A stretch of DNA of 64,000 nt, taken from NCBI GenBank assembly GCA_947561715.1, contig OX387205.1, positions 13,149,001 through 13,213,000 of the forward strand, written 5' to 3'. The position numbers and the translations under genes were made by a program. The stretch is from Ascidia mentula. Taxonomy: Eukaryota; Chordata; Ascidiacea; Phlebobranchia; Ascidiidae. The notes under the pieces were generated by a model, which saw nothing but the letters and a program-made list of their open reading frames with translations, did no database searches and was not told where the DNA came from. This document shows positions 1 through 13,038 of the stretch, piece by piece. Within the stretch, counting starts at the first letter, position 1. Each line of letters opens with the position of its first letter.

Positions 1-58
1 GCTTGTCAATTACTTTCCAAATTCCTCGTCAAACCCAAACTAATCCCATTCTTTGTAG

Positions 59-3023
59 CAAATTGCGGAAATTGGTCAAAGGCCTCCTGTCCCCCGGTCT
101 TCACCTCTCCCCCAACCTTTTCCTCGTCACACACGACGCCAAGTTCCTATTGGTCGGCGGTTACTGGGACAACAGCATCCGCATCATGACCGTCCGTGGA
201 AGGATGGTCACGTGTCTCGTGCGTCATCTCGGTGAGCGCTTTACTTTGGGGAAATCACCCTTTTTGCATACTTTTTGCGCTTACATTGTAGGGAGAATAT
301 GACCGTAATTTGTATTTGTGTGCCTGGTTTTATATTGAAAGAATTATAGAAAATTATCTGGCCTAATAGCAGATTAGGATACCCCCATTGTAAACAGATA
401 ATACATTTTTTCAAGTAATTTAAATTTTTTTTACCCTACAGCTGGCGGTGATTCTCCGTGGAAATATCGCCTTAATATGGGAGCCTGACTAGATAAACCC
501 TTATGGTGCCCATGTCATTTCATGTGTCATGCCTGTTGATGATGTGCGTAGTAATAAAATAAATTTGGTTTGTTTATCTCACAGATGTGGTGACGTGCTT
601 ATCTTTGGATCACACAGGAGGATTCCTAATATCCGGCTCATTCGATACAACTTGCATCATATGGAAGGTGAGTAAAGTATTTTAACTCAACAACTCCATG
701 TTTTGAATAGGAATGCAAGAGCTAACAATCTGCTGGGCAGCATATTGTATTAATGCAAACGCTTGAAGCACTAAAACTGTCTCCATCATCAGTGTTAATA
801 CAAACTGACTGTGAGACCAACTTTATGCATTCTATTTGAATAAGCGATACCGATGATGCCTATGCAAACACAGGCGAAATATATATGTCGTAAAAACTTG
901 AAACAGACAGACGACTTGGTTTTTTTATCATTTTCTGCATTGATCCTTTACTGAGTCTCTGTCAGCCATCTCTGTCAGCGATTCCAAGAAATCAAACTCT
1001 CAACGTGCATATTTAACATTTAAGCACATATTTATTTTGTGTGAATATCAACTTATACTGATTGTTTTAAGATTTCGTCGCAAGGTGGCGTAACAGGGGG
1101 TATTTCCGCTCATCCGGTTCACATCCTGTACGGTCACGAGGATGTCGTCACTTCCGTCGTTATCAACACTGAACTTGACGTTGCTCTGTCGTCATCCAAG
1201 GTGAATAGGTCAAAGTTAACTGACAAATCACAGCAGTTTTTCGCATTTATTCACTTTGTTCCGTGCCTCTGCCCAGGAATTGAAGCTTTTTTAGTTTGTG
1301 CTTTTATGTTTGGGTACCACGTGTTCTTGTGAACCAGGGGTGGGTAAAGTTTTCCAATCAACTTTCAAAAATTATTACAAATTTTAGAGGCGGGCCGATG
1401 GACAGTACGAGCATAAAGTGGACAAAGAATGTTTACGTTTTTGATGTTTTTAACTAGTTTCAGGAATTAACGTTTGTTGCAACCTAAAAGCAAATAAAAG
1501 TCTGCTGTTTGAGCTGCGCCATGAACAGAATTGACAACAATCCTTGTCATATCAACTTTTAACCCAACAGGACAACGTTTGCTTTTGTCTGAAATAAACG
1601 CATTTCCACAAGTTTTTGGTTGCCATGACAATAACAATCCCAGCTGGGTGCTTAAAATAAAGGTAAATTCCTGTATAAGTCAACATCATGATCAGTGATT
1701 ATGTGTTACAGGATGGGACGTGTATTATACACACTGTACACAAAGGGAATTACGTCCGTACCATTCGACCACCCGTAACCGGCCCCAAGATGTTCAACGT
1801 ACCTGCGATCGCTCTCTCCGAAGAAGGCAAGATTGTTCTTTACGCGAGATCCAAGAAAGATTCTGGAGAGGTGGCAAAATTTAGTACATTTTTATGAGTT
1901 GTAGATGTAGACAGATGCCATTCAAAATGCGGCGTAGTTGTTCCATATTTTGTTACACCGAGCTATTTCCCTGTGTTTCCGACCCTGAAAGACATGCGTT
2001 TGTTAAACAATGCGATCATTTTAGGTTTCCTGAGAAAGCGCATTGTTCAATAGAAATAGTATTGCGAATGTAACAATACTTCACGTAGTAAGATTGCGTT
2101 CACACACAATTTGTTTGCGCCGTCGAAATCTTTGTTTGTTTTAATACAAGTTAGCGCGCGAGTGTACGACCCGGCCCAGCAAAATTTATTGCAATATAAG
2201 GGATATACGCAGTATACAGTGGAAAAATTATAATGGCGATGTACTGATAAGGAAAAATATTTTTAGGTCAACCAAGTCTGTGCTTCTATCTGTATAGAAT
2301 ATTTTAAGCGTTTCTTGTTGGATAATTTGAACTAAAAGTAAAAAAAATACACATTTTGTCAGGAAAAACACTTTCTTCATCTTTACTCGATCAACGGACA
2401 ACACCTTGCACTCGACTGCTTGGAGTCTAGACTTGGTCACATGACCATATGTGGGGAACATCTGGTTACTGGGGACGTGCACGGCGTTTTGATCGTACGA
2501 GAACTTGTCAAGTAAGAGAATATGTCGTTTAGCTTTTACAGTGGGACTCGAGTAATTCGGATTCGTTTTTTCTTGCACTTTGCCGTATCCGGATTAAACG
2601 AGTTCTATTGTATAAAATGTGAACACTTTTTTGATAAAGGCATGATCCTTTTTATACTGTTATTGAAGGTTATATATAGTGTGTATTTTAAGTACTTTTT
2701 CTTTCCATAAAATAAAACAAAAATTGTTTATTATCAAAAAGGGGCATTAATTTTTTTGCACAGACCAACAGTAGTTGCAATTTAAAACCATTTTTATCCA
2801 TAAATTCAAAATTCAACGCTGACCCCCCAGACTTCGGAACAATCTTTTTTCCACATTTTTCAGTTTCAACGAGATTTCCCGCCTTTCCCTGTATCGACCA
2901 ATCACGTGCGTCTTCGTCACTAAGGGGATGTCCCACATTTTTGCTTGCCTTCGTGATGGAAAACTTATCATAGTGGGGGTCGATCGCCCGGTGAAACCGC
3001 GAGGCCTCTTTACGACGCAATGA
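59..3023 (+). CDS. NBEAL: Neurobeachin-like (NBEAL) protein, C-terminal WD40 exons (5' partial)
   Basis: This is the 3' end of a BEACH–WD40 scaffold protein of the neurobeachin-like group, a family involved in vesicle traffic and granule biogenesis. I read six exons: 59–231, 585–667, 1072–1200, 1712–1870, 2363–2511 and 2864–3023 (stop TGA). All junctions are AG/GT with matching phases. The peptides are WD40 blades: GGYWDNSIR, then SGSFDTTCIIWK, then ILYGHEDVVTSV, then DGTCIIHTVHKG, then LYSINGQHLAL, and finally RDGKLIIVGV close to the stop. That order and those motifs match the vertebrate NBEAL1/2 C-terminus rather than NBEA/LRBA. The BEACH domain and the upstream part lie before the window. 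A possible poly(A) signal AATAAA is at 3307–3312. The family call is firm; NBEAL1 versus NBEAL2 cannot be resolved here. Confidence 0.9.
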
Positions 3024-3998
3024 CGTCAACGTGACGTATGATTACGTTTTAGCTCTAGTTTTATTCGTTGTGTTCGAACGTGAATGCTTGCTTATATATG
3101 CATAATTATGCAATCGATGATTTCGTCTTTTAATGCTCTTTTTTCGAGTAGCGCAGGGAGTTTTTGATGTTTTTGCAAATACCTGCTAGATTTTTTTTTT
3201 GTTTTCCCCCTTTTACCGACAATTGAACGGTTGAAACGTCACTAAAAAGTAAACCCACAATGCAATGCTCACCACTCACAAATATATTCCGCTATCGTTT
3301 CACTGAAATAAAGCGCACGCATACAACGCCACGCATTCCAACCAGATATGCTGCTGGCCAATCATATACCCGACACCATGGGGTTGAATCCGTCAATGCA
3401 CTTGTCTTGTTCTATGCTTTTATACACCGAACGTCACGTTTTTGAGCATCTGGATTTTTTCGCTATTGTTTCGTAGCAAGTCTGGCTCATCCGGGATCCT
3501 TTCTTGTGGATTTGTGCGTTTGGTTTTGCCCGAACTTGCGGCCTGTAATGCGTTTTTTTAAAATAATTGGGTTACAGTACGACGCACAAGACTTAACATT
3601 GTGCAGTGATTTTTTGGAGGCTTTCTATTTCGTTGTGAAGAAGCAGCAACGTTTGTTTAAACTTTGCGCTAAATAGTTGCTACGTCCTTAATAGAGAAAC
3701 GTTTATTCCCGTATAAATACTTATTGACGCGTTTAACGCTCGGTGGTGACGTCATTTTATGTAAATGGATAATCGTGTGCAATAAAAATGCAATTGTGGC
3801 AACTCAACCGTGAATAGGGAAATATTTGTACAATATAATTTCGATTATCTGTCGTCGGTTACTTAAAACCACAAGGACTCATCTTGACGCAAAGCGCTTC
3901 TACCATTCAACTTGCTTTTGTTGGGTTTCTTATTTCTTTGTATACCATTGTATTTCGCTTCTCACACAACTGTTTTTCGCGTGTATACTGCGTACACA

Positions 3999-4023
3999 CA
4001 CACACATATATATATATATATAT
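3999..4023. repeat. CA/TA dinucleotide microsatellite
   Basis: A run of CA units passes directly into a run of TA units, about 25 bases in all. It is a simple sequence repeat with no other visible role. Confidence 0.85.
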
Positions 4024-5255
4024 GCGTTTTTCGCTTGCACTCAACTGTCGCGTTGACCAATCAGGTGCGTGTATTATCGCGCCAATAGATTACGACCTAT
4101 ACTGTCTGCCAAGAAGCAAGACAATAAAAATTACCTTGGACCAATTGTGTTGTGTGTACTTTGTCTTTAGGCCGCATCTCTCAATTAAATCCCAAAAATT
4201 GAGTTTTAGAAGTCATTTGTTATTGTGCACCTGGTTACAGTTTCTCTTGTTTGCCAAAAACAATTGCCGGGTCTGATGACTCATGAAGGGGGACTTCTAT
4301 TGCTGAACAGAAAAAAAATTGATTGCAGCTGCATTAAGACAGCACATTGGGGGGTTTTGCAAAGGCTAACTGCTAAATTGTCAGTCCTAGGGGGTGTACA
4401 AACAGCCCGGGTGGGGCCCCAAGACAATTACAAGACATCTAATTCTTCATGAATTGTGTAGAGGAGGGTTGGTGGCTTCACTTAATCGCAAATGGAGGTA
4501 ACTTTCTCTGATTCATTTTTTCACAAAACAAACCTACACTTTTTTCTGCTTTTTTGACCAAAATAATGGCCAACAGAGGGTCAAAATGCCCCCGGGGGAG
4601 CAGTTTAAGTAGTTATTTTGATTATAAATTTGGCCACAATTCCTTGCCAAGGGTCCGCACTAACAGAAAATCACAAATTGAACATACTTTCTGTGATTCA
4701 TTTTTTCACAAAATCAACCTCAATATTTGGGTAGTTTTTCAGCTACATGTACAACAGCACCCTCTACCAATTTACTGCCTGACTAATAGCCCTGAAAAAC
4801 AAACTAAAACTGCCCCAAACACGCTGAAAATCGCCCTGGCAACAGCCTGTTCATCTGCGCTCATTCAACCAAAACACTGGCGCCCATGCATGACCCATTG
4901 CATTGTTACACACAATTTTACTCTGTTACGCAGGAGTTCGAGAAGGGCAATTCCCAACCGGGAAAGTCTTTTCCATAGAAATACAGAGATGCGGCCTTTA
5001 AAAATAATATTATGCGTAAATTCCAGACTAAAGTTAAAGAATCAGAAGTGTTTCTCAATGCGTTAATTGTTTGGCCAGTCAACCAATATTTATTCTTTTC
5101 ACGATAGCTGTTTTTTTCGTAGCAGAAAATGCATACTTTCTCCTGGGTTTAAATATTTCTTTTTTATGTAAACGAGAAAACGTCAGAAAATTGACTATAC
5201 AGGAATCAGCGTTTGCAAGCCGGTGACCGACGAATCTGTCTTTACAAATCAATAT

Positions 5256-5426
5256 AATATTCCTAGAGCTCCCAAAGGAATAAAAGACCATCAGCGCCAG
5301 CATAAGATCTTATTCAAATATAAGACAGAAACTAAAGATGCCAACAGGCGAAACTAATATTTCTTTAATGAAGATCTTATACTGGCACTGATGGTCTTTT
5401 ACTCCTACTGGAGCTCTAGGAATATT
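5256..5426. repeat. Inverted-repeat (MITE-like) element with arms of about 56 bp
   Basis: The left arm (5256–5311) and right arm (5371–5426) are imperfect reverse complements. Both carry AATATTCCTAGAGCTC at the outer edge and a GACCATCAG block further in, separated by about 60 bp of unrelated sequence. It encodes nothing and has the shape of a small non-autonomous DNA transposon or foldback element. I did not identify a clear target-site duplication. Confidence 0.75.
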
Positions 5427-5936
5427 TTTTTGTGTAAATACGTTCTGTTCACTGCATTTTAGTGTAGATTTTATAAAATCATCGAACTGTAAAAGCTGTT
5501 TGAAATTTTAACGCTTCTTGAAGGTTGAGAGCCACCATACGTTGGAAGAAACGTTTAATGTGACGTTGGTTTCATTTCAAAATTTTTCGAAGTTTGTTTT
5601 GTAATTTACGCCGCTATAGTGACCGTTATAGTTTTGAATGTCTTTCTATCAGCTTTATTATGCAGGTTATATCCTTCAAGAGAACGTAATATTTATTGGC
5701 TACCCTTAAAGTAACCGTTGTGCGGATGGTATTGAATTTAGAAGCAACGCTATATGTTGTTATTTTAGTGAATCGTTCCATTTTTTAGAATAATCGTGCT
5801 TGTATCCACAATAGCACCTGGTAAGCGTTAAAACCATCGTGACATTCAGGCAAAATTGTGTGTACAGATGCCCCTACGCCCGCTCACTGCATTGCATGAT
5901 TGTGATCTGTGTTGCTGCAGGAAATATTTGGCAAAG

Positions 5937-8900
5937 ATGAAGTTTGTGGTTTTCACGATTTTCTGCTTATTGCAAGCTGCAACTCCTAACCTCGGTAAGT
6001 CGAAGTAGGTTATATATTTCGCTTGTCGAAGGTTTATGTTTTTTGAATTTTCACCTAAATTTTTCTGACAAAAGCAAATTATGATAAAATATTGCACTTA
6101 TGTGTGTAAGGGCGGAAGTGGGAAACTAAATCGTGTTTGTAATGTTTCGTATTTGTGACATTGTTTCTAGAAGTGGATTAAAAACAACCATAACAGCGTA
6201 TTGTCTAGAAATTTTATGCACTTATTTAAACATGGTATAGTTCGACAAGGTAAGTATGTATTTCCAACCATTATTCTAATAACGCAAAACGAAATAACAG
6301 AGTTCAATTGGGAACCTGCACATTTGCGGAATATATTTATTAATCGGTTGCATCATTTAGATTGTTTTGTTAGTAAAATAAAGCAATAAGTTAACGTGCG
6401 AATGTTTGCAGATTGCAACGTGGACAAGTTCAGTCGAACGGACTGCTCGAGAAATGCAAATGAAAATGCGACTGAGGCTTCTTGCGATCTAAACTCGTTA
6501 TGTTGCTGGGATGCAACATGGACTGGAGTTCCAATGTGTTTCTTCGCTACTGGACGTAGGTTTCACTGAATCTAAAGACTGGTTTTGTATTTTGCAACTT
6601 GAAATAAAAATTTGGGCTTTGAACTTTATTCGGAATAAATTTGCAAATAAGAATTTTAATTTAAATTCGATGAGATAGGGATAATATTTAGTTGCAACAA
6701 CCCTGAAAGTATGCTGAAACGGTCCGGAACGCGTATGCGGTTAGAATTCAACGGCTGGTGAGTCTCAACTGTCTATGTCACACATGAATTTATTCACCTA
6801 TTTAAGATGTCTCAATTAGTATGCGAAAACAGAATGCTATAGCATTTTCCTGTAAATTAAATAGTTCTTGAAGGAATTATTTTACAATCAATCCTGTTGC
6901 AACTTGTTTACAAATGAGTGTCGTTTATTGTTCTCCATCGTCCGAAATGTTGTTAGCACTTCACACAAGGCTTTTGGCTGTATTCTAATGTGTGCTTGAC
7001 AACAAATAAAATATGCGAACTTGTCATTGGACGTAATGAATTTGGACAAAAGTGAAATTTTTTCTCTATTTGTTTTGTTAGCTGTCCCATCCCAACAAAA
7101 ATACCTCTGCCTTTTTACGATGAAAAGTATTTTTATTTGTTGTATTTTTGCTATGTCTTGTAGCGACCACGACCACTGAGACGACTGCACCAATCACATC
7201 CCCGCAATCCGTCTCCATGGCAACGACAAGCAGCGAGTCAACTTCTACTACAGATTACAGTTCTACTACAGATTATTCAACATCCGTCACTTCCAGCGCC
7301 ACCCCTGACCAACTTGAACAGGAGCTTGACTTGATGCTCGCCAATACCACTTACTTTAAGGTTTTGGGTGACGTAACATCTCCCAAACTTTCCAAACTAA
7401 GTTTGTTTTGATGATTGAATTATATTCGAAATTGTTTACCCTCACAAATTAACTTACTGGAAATTATGTCTGCACCCTTAGTTCAACTGAATTACACGTG
7501 AACTTTGTATTATCACACTTTTTGGGTTTTGTCGTTAATGATTGTGTAGTTGGATATTTTTTCTTTGATGAAAACTCTCCCAAATTTCTCAACTGGGGGG
7601 TCGCATGCAGGGGTCAAAGGTCGAATTTTATGGGTCGCAAAAAAAGTCGATGCCATGCAAAGTACAATGTTTACTTGTAGTATTTCATTTAGTACACCCC
7701 AGTTTTCAGACATTTCACAAAATTAAACTGTGCCTGTATCTAAATACTATATTGCCTAACATGTGGGGATGTGGAAAATTGTAACCGGCAGTTTAAAGAG
7801 TTCACGAGCAAAGAAGTTTGGGATTTTCTTCCATACTTTGTTGTTGTTTACGTTTTTTTTTCCAGCCGCAGCAACTGCTGGACTCGTTCAACTCTGCTTT
7901 GCAAAATACTTCGAACAACATAGAAATCGTGTTGGGAAAAGTTCTTACCGTCGCAACAGCGCTCTCTAGCGGAGAAACTAATGTTGGCACAGAGCAGAGA
8001 GTAAACGAATGGATAGCGTTTTTCGACAGTCTCCTAACCGTGCCGGAAATAATGGCAGCTCCAAACGCTATGGTTAGCTGTGCATACCGACCGAAATATA
8101 CTTTCAACACTTATATTCTGCATTTGCACTTAATACAAAAATAAAACATAATGACATTGGGTAGCCTAACATATTGTAGGATAAAAGCCACTGTGTGTGT
8201 ATACATTCGGTCCCAAACTACTGTTGCGATTTCATGTAAAATGTAGTTATTACGTTAATGTTAAGTTGTGCCCTTTCTATTACTTGATAATTAGCGGCTT
8301 AACAACATAAGCTGCTGTTTATTTCCAGAACTTTCTCAACGCCTCAAGTCAAGTCATTGTGGGCCAACTTCTGGCCACAAACGCAACCCTCAGCCAATCA
8401 ACTATCAGCTCAGTAGCCGCCAACATTGAGAAGTACGCCGTCGCCATGACAGTGCCGTTGCTTGGCAACCAGTCGTCATTGGTGTTGTCCTACGAGTAAG
8501 CATTCGTCTTTTAACTAGTTTTTATTTTCCAAAGCTTATTCATCTTTTCAACGTAGATACAACAATTTCACATTTTGCGACATAAACCCGGATTCGAGTG
8601 ATTGCCACGTCATAAGCGATTACGTCACCTCGTCAGTGAAGTCATCGGTTTCCGACCGATTTTATGTTACCCACGTGACGTACTCCCCCATATTCGTGGG
8701 TCCATCCGTTCTCACCCCCCTCCAAGCTACGGTGGAAAGTCCCCTGTATTCGGTTGCGTTGCACAACAATGGGGAGATGTTGGGAACTTCACAAGTTGAT
8801 TTGACGTTCGATATGGTATGTTGACTTACTACAATATGTTTTACGAAAATATGTGCAACAGTTCTATTTCTTTTTAGTGTTTTTTTCGTAGTTTTAATAA

Positions 8901-11900
8901 TGTTTAAGTCTCAATTATTGTTTCAAAACCTAGCCATCCTACCATTGGGATATTATAGAAGAAATTGTGAATTCAAACCGCAAAAAATGAGAGTGCTTGG
9001 TTTCGTATTTCCAAACCCATTATTACGACATAAAATCAATTATGTTGTAACAGACGAAAAGCAACAACAGCGTTTGTGCTTTCATCGATCCTTTCACTGC
9101 TGATTGGTCGACGGAGGGTTGCATTGTGACGTCACAGGGACTAACATCGACCAGCTGCACATGTAATCACAACACTACATTTGCGTTGCTATTTTTACAT
9201 TCGAATATCAAGGTTTGTGTTTTCATCAAGTGGATACGAATAACATTGTTTTTACAGCTGATAAATTAATGGCCCTTTGTGTACATTTGCCTAGGTCTAA
9301 TGGACGAATCTCATCGATCCAGCATCGTCTCTATGATTCGTTAAAAATTAATTGCGCCTTGATAAAAAATTCCACAATTTTGTTCTTAATTGTTCTGAAA
9401 CTAAATTGTTTTCACACTTTCATTGTTAAAATTTTGTACAGAAAAAACGTGCTGTCGTTTTTGTTTCTTTTGGACTCCATAAAATCTTTTGGGCATCTTT
9501 GTGAATGAATAAAAGTGTTTCTTGAAATTTCTTGAATTTAAAGACACATCTTTATCAGATCACTGAAGGCGAAGAACGGATCTTGGAGATAATCACATTC
9601 ATTGGATGCGGGACTTCCATCACAGCTCTCCTCCTCACAATCTTCACATTTCTTTACTTGAAACTCACAAGGATCAAGGTTAGGTCGCATTTTTATGTTG
9701 TGGCAATATTTGTTGACCGACATTTTTCTTATTTCGCCTAACGTGTTGTTCGTTATATTTATACCAATTGTTTCTTGGAAAACGGCACCTTCTGAAAAAA
9801 TTTTTAAGTTGTTGTGACACCCAATGGCGACAAACCAATAAGCGACCGCCACAAATGCGGCAATCGACCTTTCTATCTGATTCTAGATTAAGAATATTTG
9901 TCCCCGATATAACACTGCGCTACGGATAAACCAAATGGTTTAAAATGATCACAACGAATATTAATAGCTCTTGACACCCTTGGATGTGACAAATGACACC
10001 CCAGGGTGACGCAGAACCCCGGTTGGGAAACGATACATTTTGTTGAGGCGTCAACTTCCATGTGATAGAAATGTAGACTTGTAATTGATTTTCCAAATTT
10101 CGTGTTTCAGAGGGTGGTGTTGCACATGCATCTGGCTTCTACTTTGTGCATGGGTCAGATGATTCTCTTGGTCGGGAACAGCATAAGCATAGGAACGGTG
10201 AGTTTAAAAATTCAACACTATATATTTCGGACATGAAACATGGTAAAAAGTTGCGACCACTGCATATTTGTTCCGTATCACTTATTCAAGTTCAAATTTA
10301 TAACTTACTAACACAGTTAAAACAAAAGACATGGTTTAAATGTTTTGAAAAGCTAGGTGCAGGGTTTAGTCCCGTAGAATCACGGTCTTTCTCTGTTGTG
10401 CATTTCTAAGAATAGACTGTTTTACAATTTGAAAAACTTTTCAGATCGAGTGCAAAGTGATAGCTGTCCTCATCCACTTCTTCTTCATGGCTTCATTTTC
10501 GTGGATGTTAATGGAGGGTATTCTCCTGTATTACCAATCGGTGAGAGCCGTCAGCGGGCAGGTCAACTTCAACGCCGTTTTAGGTAAATATTCGACGTTT
10601 GATCAAATAAATTAATTAAGGCCCTGCCCAGTGGGGAGGATCCTGATGGCAATCATGCTGCGGTTGCATGAATAATTGCTGCGTTTATAAAATAATTTAA
10701 CTTTTTTTATGTTAAATTTTTAAGTCCTGGTTTGCTTTTGCTTCGGAGACTGACTCGTCTGAACTTCCACGTGGTAAGAATGTCTGTATTTGTTGCAGTG
10801 TTCGGATGGGTTCTGCCGCTCGCGATCGTGGGGATTTCCCTTGCTGCTGGTTTTGAGGGTTACGGAATAGATCAGGGATGTTGGTTGTCGAAAAACAACG
10901 GGTTGATTTGGGCTTTTATCGGTCCGGCTCTCGGTTTTATTTTGGTGGGTGAATGTTTGGTTTCGTTAAAGTCAACGCTTGCTTTCCTGTTCCACACGAC
11001 CTTGGTTAAGAATATATATATATATCAACGAATTCATTTCTACTACATGAGCAAGCATTATCCGGAAAATATATTACAGGAACTGCGACAACCAATAATT
11101 CTGTCTTGTAACACAACCCAACTTGTTGACTCTTTGTGTTCGTAAACCATCAGATGTCAACTAATTCAATGAATTTCCTGTTTAATTTACATGAGAAGAC
11201 CTTGGGTTGTATTGTAAAACTTCAGAATTTGTTATTGCAATTTCTGTAACATGTTTTTCTGGTAATGCTTTTTGGCAATTTTTGGTCATATTAAACAGAT
11301 ATTGAGAAGAACACTAAAAAATACGTACATGGCGCAAAGGTAGTTTTACGTATGTTAAAAACTTGTGAAAGAACTGTTATGTTTGTAAAATCACAGATAA
11401 ACCTGATTCTGATGCTGATGATTATCCACGTCTTCATGAAACTGAAGTCGAACAGCAAGACTGGGGAATGGGAAAGAGCAAAACGAACCATACGAGCTAT
11501 CGCCGTGCTCACTCCCCTGTTGGGAATCACGTGGCTTTTCGGGGTTCTGGCTGTGGACGAATCGACCAAATGGTTTCTTTACTTGTTTAGCATCACCAAC
11601 TCACTACAGGCATGCTAACAATATAATGTTAATTGTTAGCTTGTTGGTTGTGGAAGTTTTGATATTAAGTGATGTTTCTAAAAATAAATTTAAAAAGAGG
11701 TTGTATATTTTACTGTGTTTTATTGACTTCAGTAAAACTGATAAAAACATAGAGTTGTAATGAAATTAAAGTGTGTATGATGTTTTACCAAATGTAACAT
11801 TAAAACATGCAGCTTTCGGAAGCATGTCACATTATATAGAATTAACTGTTTAAATTTTGCAGTTTTGATGACTAAGCATCTGAATGTTTTTGTTTGTTAT

Positions 11901-12226
11901 TAGGGTCTGTTCATCTTCATATTCCATTGTTTGCGAAACGAAGACGTGCGAAGGACTTTCATCAAGAAATACAGAAGATCAGTGAAAAATATGGGACCGT
12001 TCTTTAGCACCATAGCTCCCACTACCGGCAACTCGGGCACCACATTTGTAAAGAACAGCACCTCCACCTTTGTCTCTACTCCACGTATTCCTCACAAGGT
12101 AAAGCAAATACTATCCTGGATTGGGATTTGTGGACAGGATAACATTGGTGCTATAAAAAATCATATTAATAAGTTACGTGACCTACTAACTTTAATAATT
12201 TTTATATTTTTTAGACACGTTGGTAA
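5937..12226 (+). CDS. Adhesion GPCR with N-terminal trefoil (P-type) domain and GAIN/GPS
   Basis: Fourteen exons: 5937–5994, 6412–6555, 7164–7360, 7866–8072, 8329–8495, 8557–8815, 9054–9212, 9544–9678, 10111–10197, 10445–10583, 10799–10944, 11397–11609, 11904–12098, 12215–12226. Phases join cleanly to about 705 aa. Residues 1–20 are a signal peptide. Residues 20–67 form a six-cysteine trefoil domain (DC…DC…SC…LCCW…GVPMCFF). Residues 68–115 are a Ser/Thr-rich stalk. About 116–397 is a GAIN-type region ending in a GPS with CTCNHNTTFALLF; self-cleavage is predicted between N384 and T385, which would expose a TTFALLFL tethered agonist. Seven hydrophobic segments follow, including LMEGILLYY (TM3), GWVLPLAIVGIS (TM4), LLGITWLFG (TM6) and LFSITNSLQGLFIFIFHC (TM7). 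The start ATG follows an AG acceptor at 5920–5921, so a 5' UTR intron or leader trans-splicing is possible. Intron 12 has a GC donor. The receptor class is firm; ligand and subfamily are unknown. Confidence 0.93.
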
Positions 12227-12432
12227 TGAACCATCAACCTTCAACATGCATCCAACATGAAAAACGTTATTATTACAGCGATGTACAATGTTTTGTCTGT
12301 TGTAAAATGTTCAGTATTTTAGAACGTTCTGTATGGGTAGTTTTGACTTTTTGCCTTTTAGAGATTAACATTTTTTATAGTATAGTGTTGCTAGATGTAG
12401 CCTGCTACGTTGTCTTTGACGTCTTTTGATAA

Positions 12433-12438
12433 AATAAA
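12433..12438 (+). terminator. Poly(A) signal of the adhesion GPCR gene
   Basis: A canonical AATAAA about 210 bp after the TAA stop of the receptor and the first strong one downstream. The assignment is by position and motif only. Confidence 0.6.
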
Positions 12439-13038
12439 TTATGTGAATACAACTTGAAGCAGGTTTTGTGATCACATTCACATCGAAATTTCCAAGAGTG
12501 CAGAACTTATTTGTGGTTTACCAAACCAGTGTTTACTGAAAGAGATATAAGTTTAGTAACCTAACAGGTACTTGTCGATAAGATCGAAAGATTGTGCCAG
12601 TACAAACACATTGTGGGCGAATTGCACACGCACGATAACAAGAAACCACACTAACTCAATTCAACTTTGGCGTATTCTTTGCGTTGAGCTCAAAGACGAC
12701 TGTAAAGTATTTCTTGCATTCCAGTTCGGGCTTTTTTTGGAAAGCACTGATTTCTATAGAAATAGATTAGCGCGAAAGACAAAGGATGTGTACTCGCCAG
12801 GTGGCGCTGCACACAACACAACACAACAATATTTACTTTGCTTTGTCACGACTGCTAATTTAATGCATTGCAACCTTTGTACTGTTAAAATAGGTTAGGA
12901 GAAGTTTAAATTGCAATCAGTAAGTCACATGCTGTGCGCTCGTTTATGTTCGCTTACTATCTGAAGCTGTGAACGAGTGGCATTGGTTTTGTTGTGGAAG
13001 TTTTGTTTTGTTTTGTCACTTATAAACTTTTTGGAAAT
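12439..13038. other. Intergenic region upstream of the first GLUT8-like gene
   Basis: About 600 bp without recognisable coding signal. It probably contains the promoter and 5' UTR of the transporter starting at 13039. The last 100 bp are T-rich with several GTTTTGTTTTG-like runs. I see no clear TATA box. Confidence 0.5.

Larger units (their letters stand above)
3024..5936. other. Intergenic region between the NBEAL and adhesion GPCR genes
   Basis: About 2.9 kb without a gene I can support. It holds the putative NBEAL 3' UTR, a CA/TA microsatellite near 4000–4022 and an inverted-repeat element at 5256–5426. The open frames here are short, lack family motifs and have no convincing splice context. 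Confidence 0.6.

Noticed and set aside
2228-2578. Antisense 116-codon open frame over the NBEAL exon 2363–2511
   Set aside because: The + strand exon carries WD40 sequence with matching splice sites; the antisense frame has none.
2688-3029. Antisense 113-codon open frame at the end of the NBEAL gene
   Set aside because: It is the shadow of the true last NBEAL exon (2864–3023, +), which matches the family C-terminus in phase.
6692-6757. Exon-like segment CNNPESMLKRSGTRMRLEFN between the trefoil and stalk exons of the receptor
   Set aside because: It has AG and GT borders, but insertion in the required phase gives a stop at once; the frame that looks coding does not fit the flanking exons.
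10732-10798. Upstream extension (LLLRRLTRLNFHVVRMSVFVA) of the TM4 exon of the receptor
   Set aside because: No acceptor in the right phase precedes it. The acceptor at 10797–10798 fits both the phase from exon 10 and the family spacing between TM3 and TM4.
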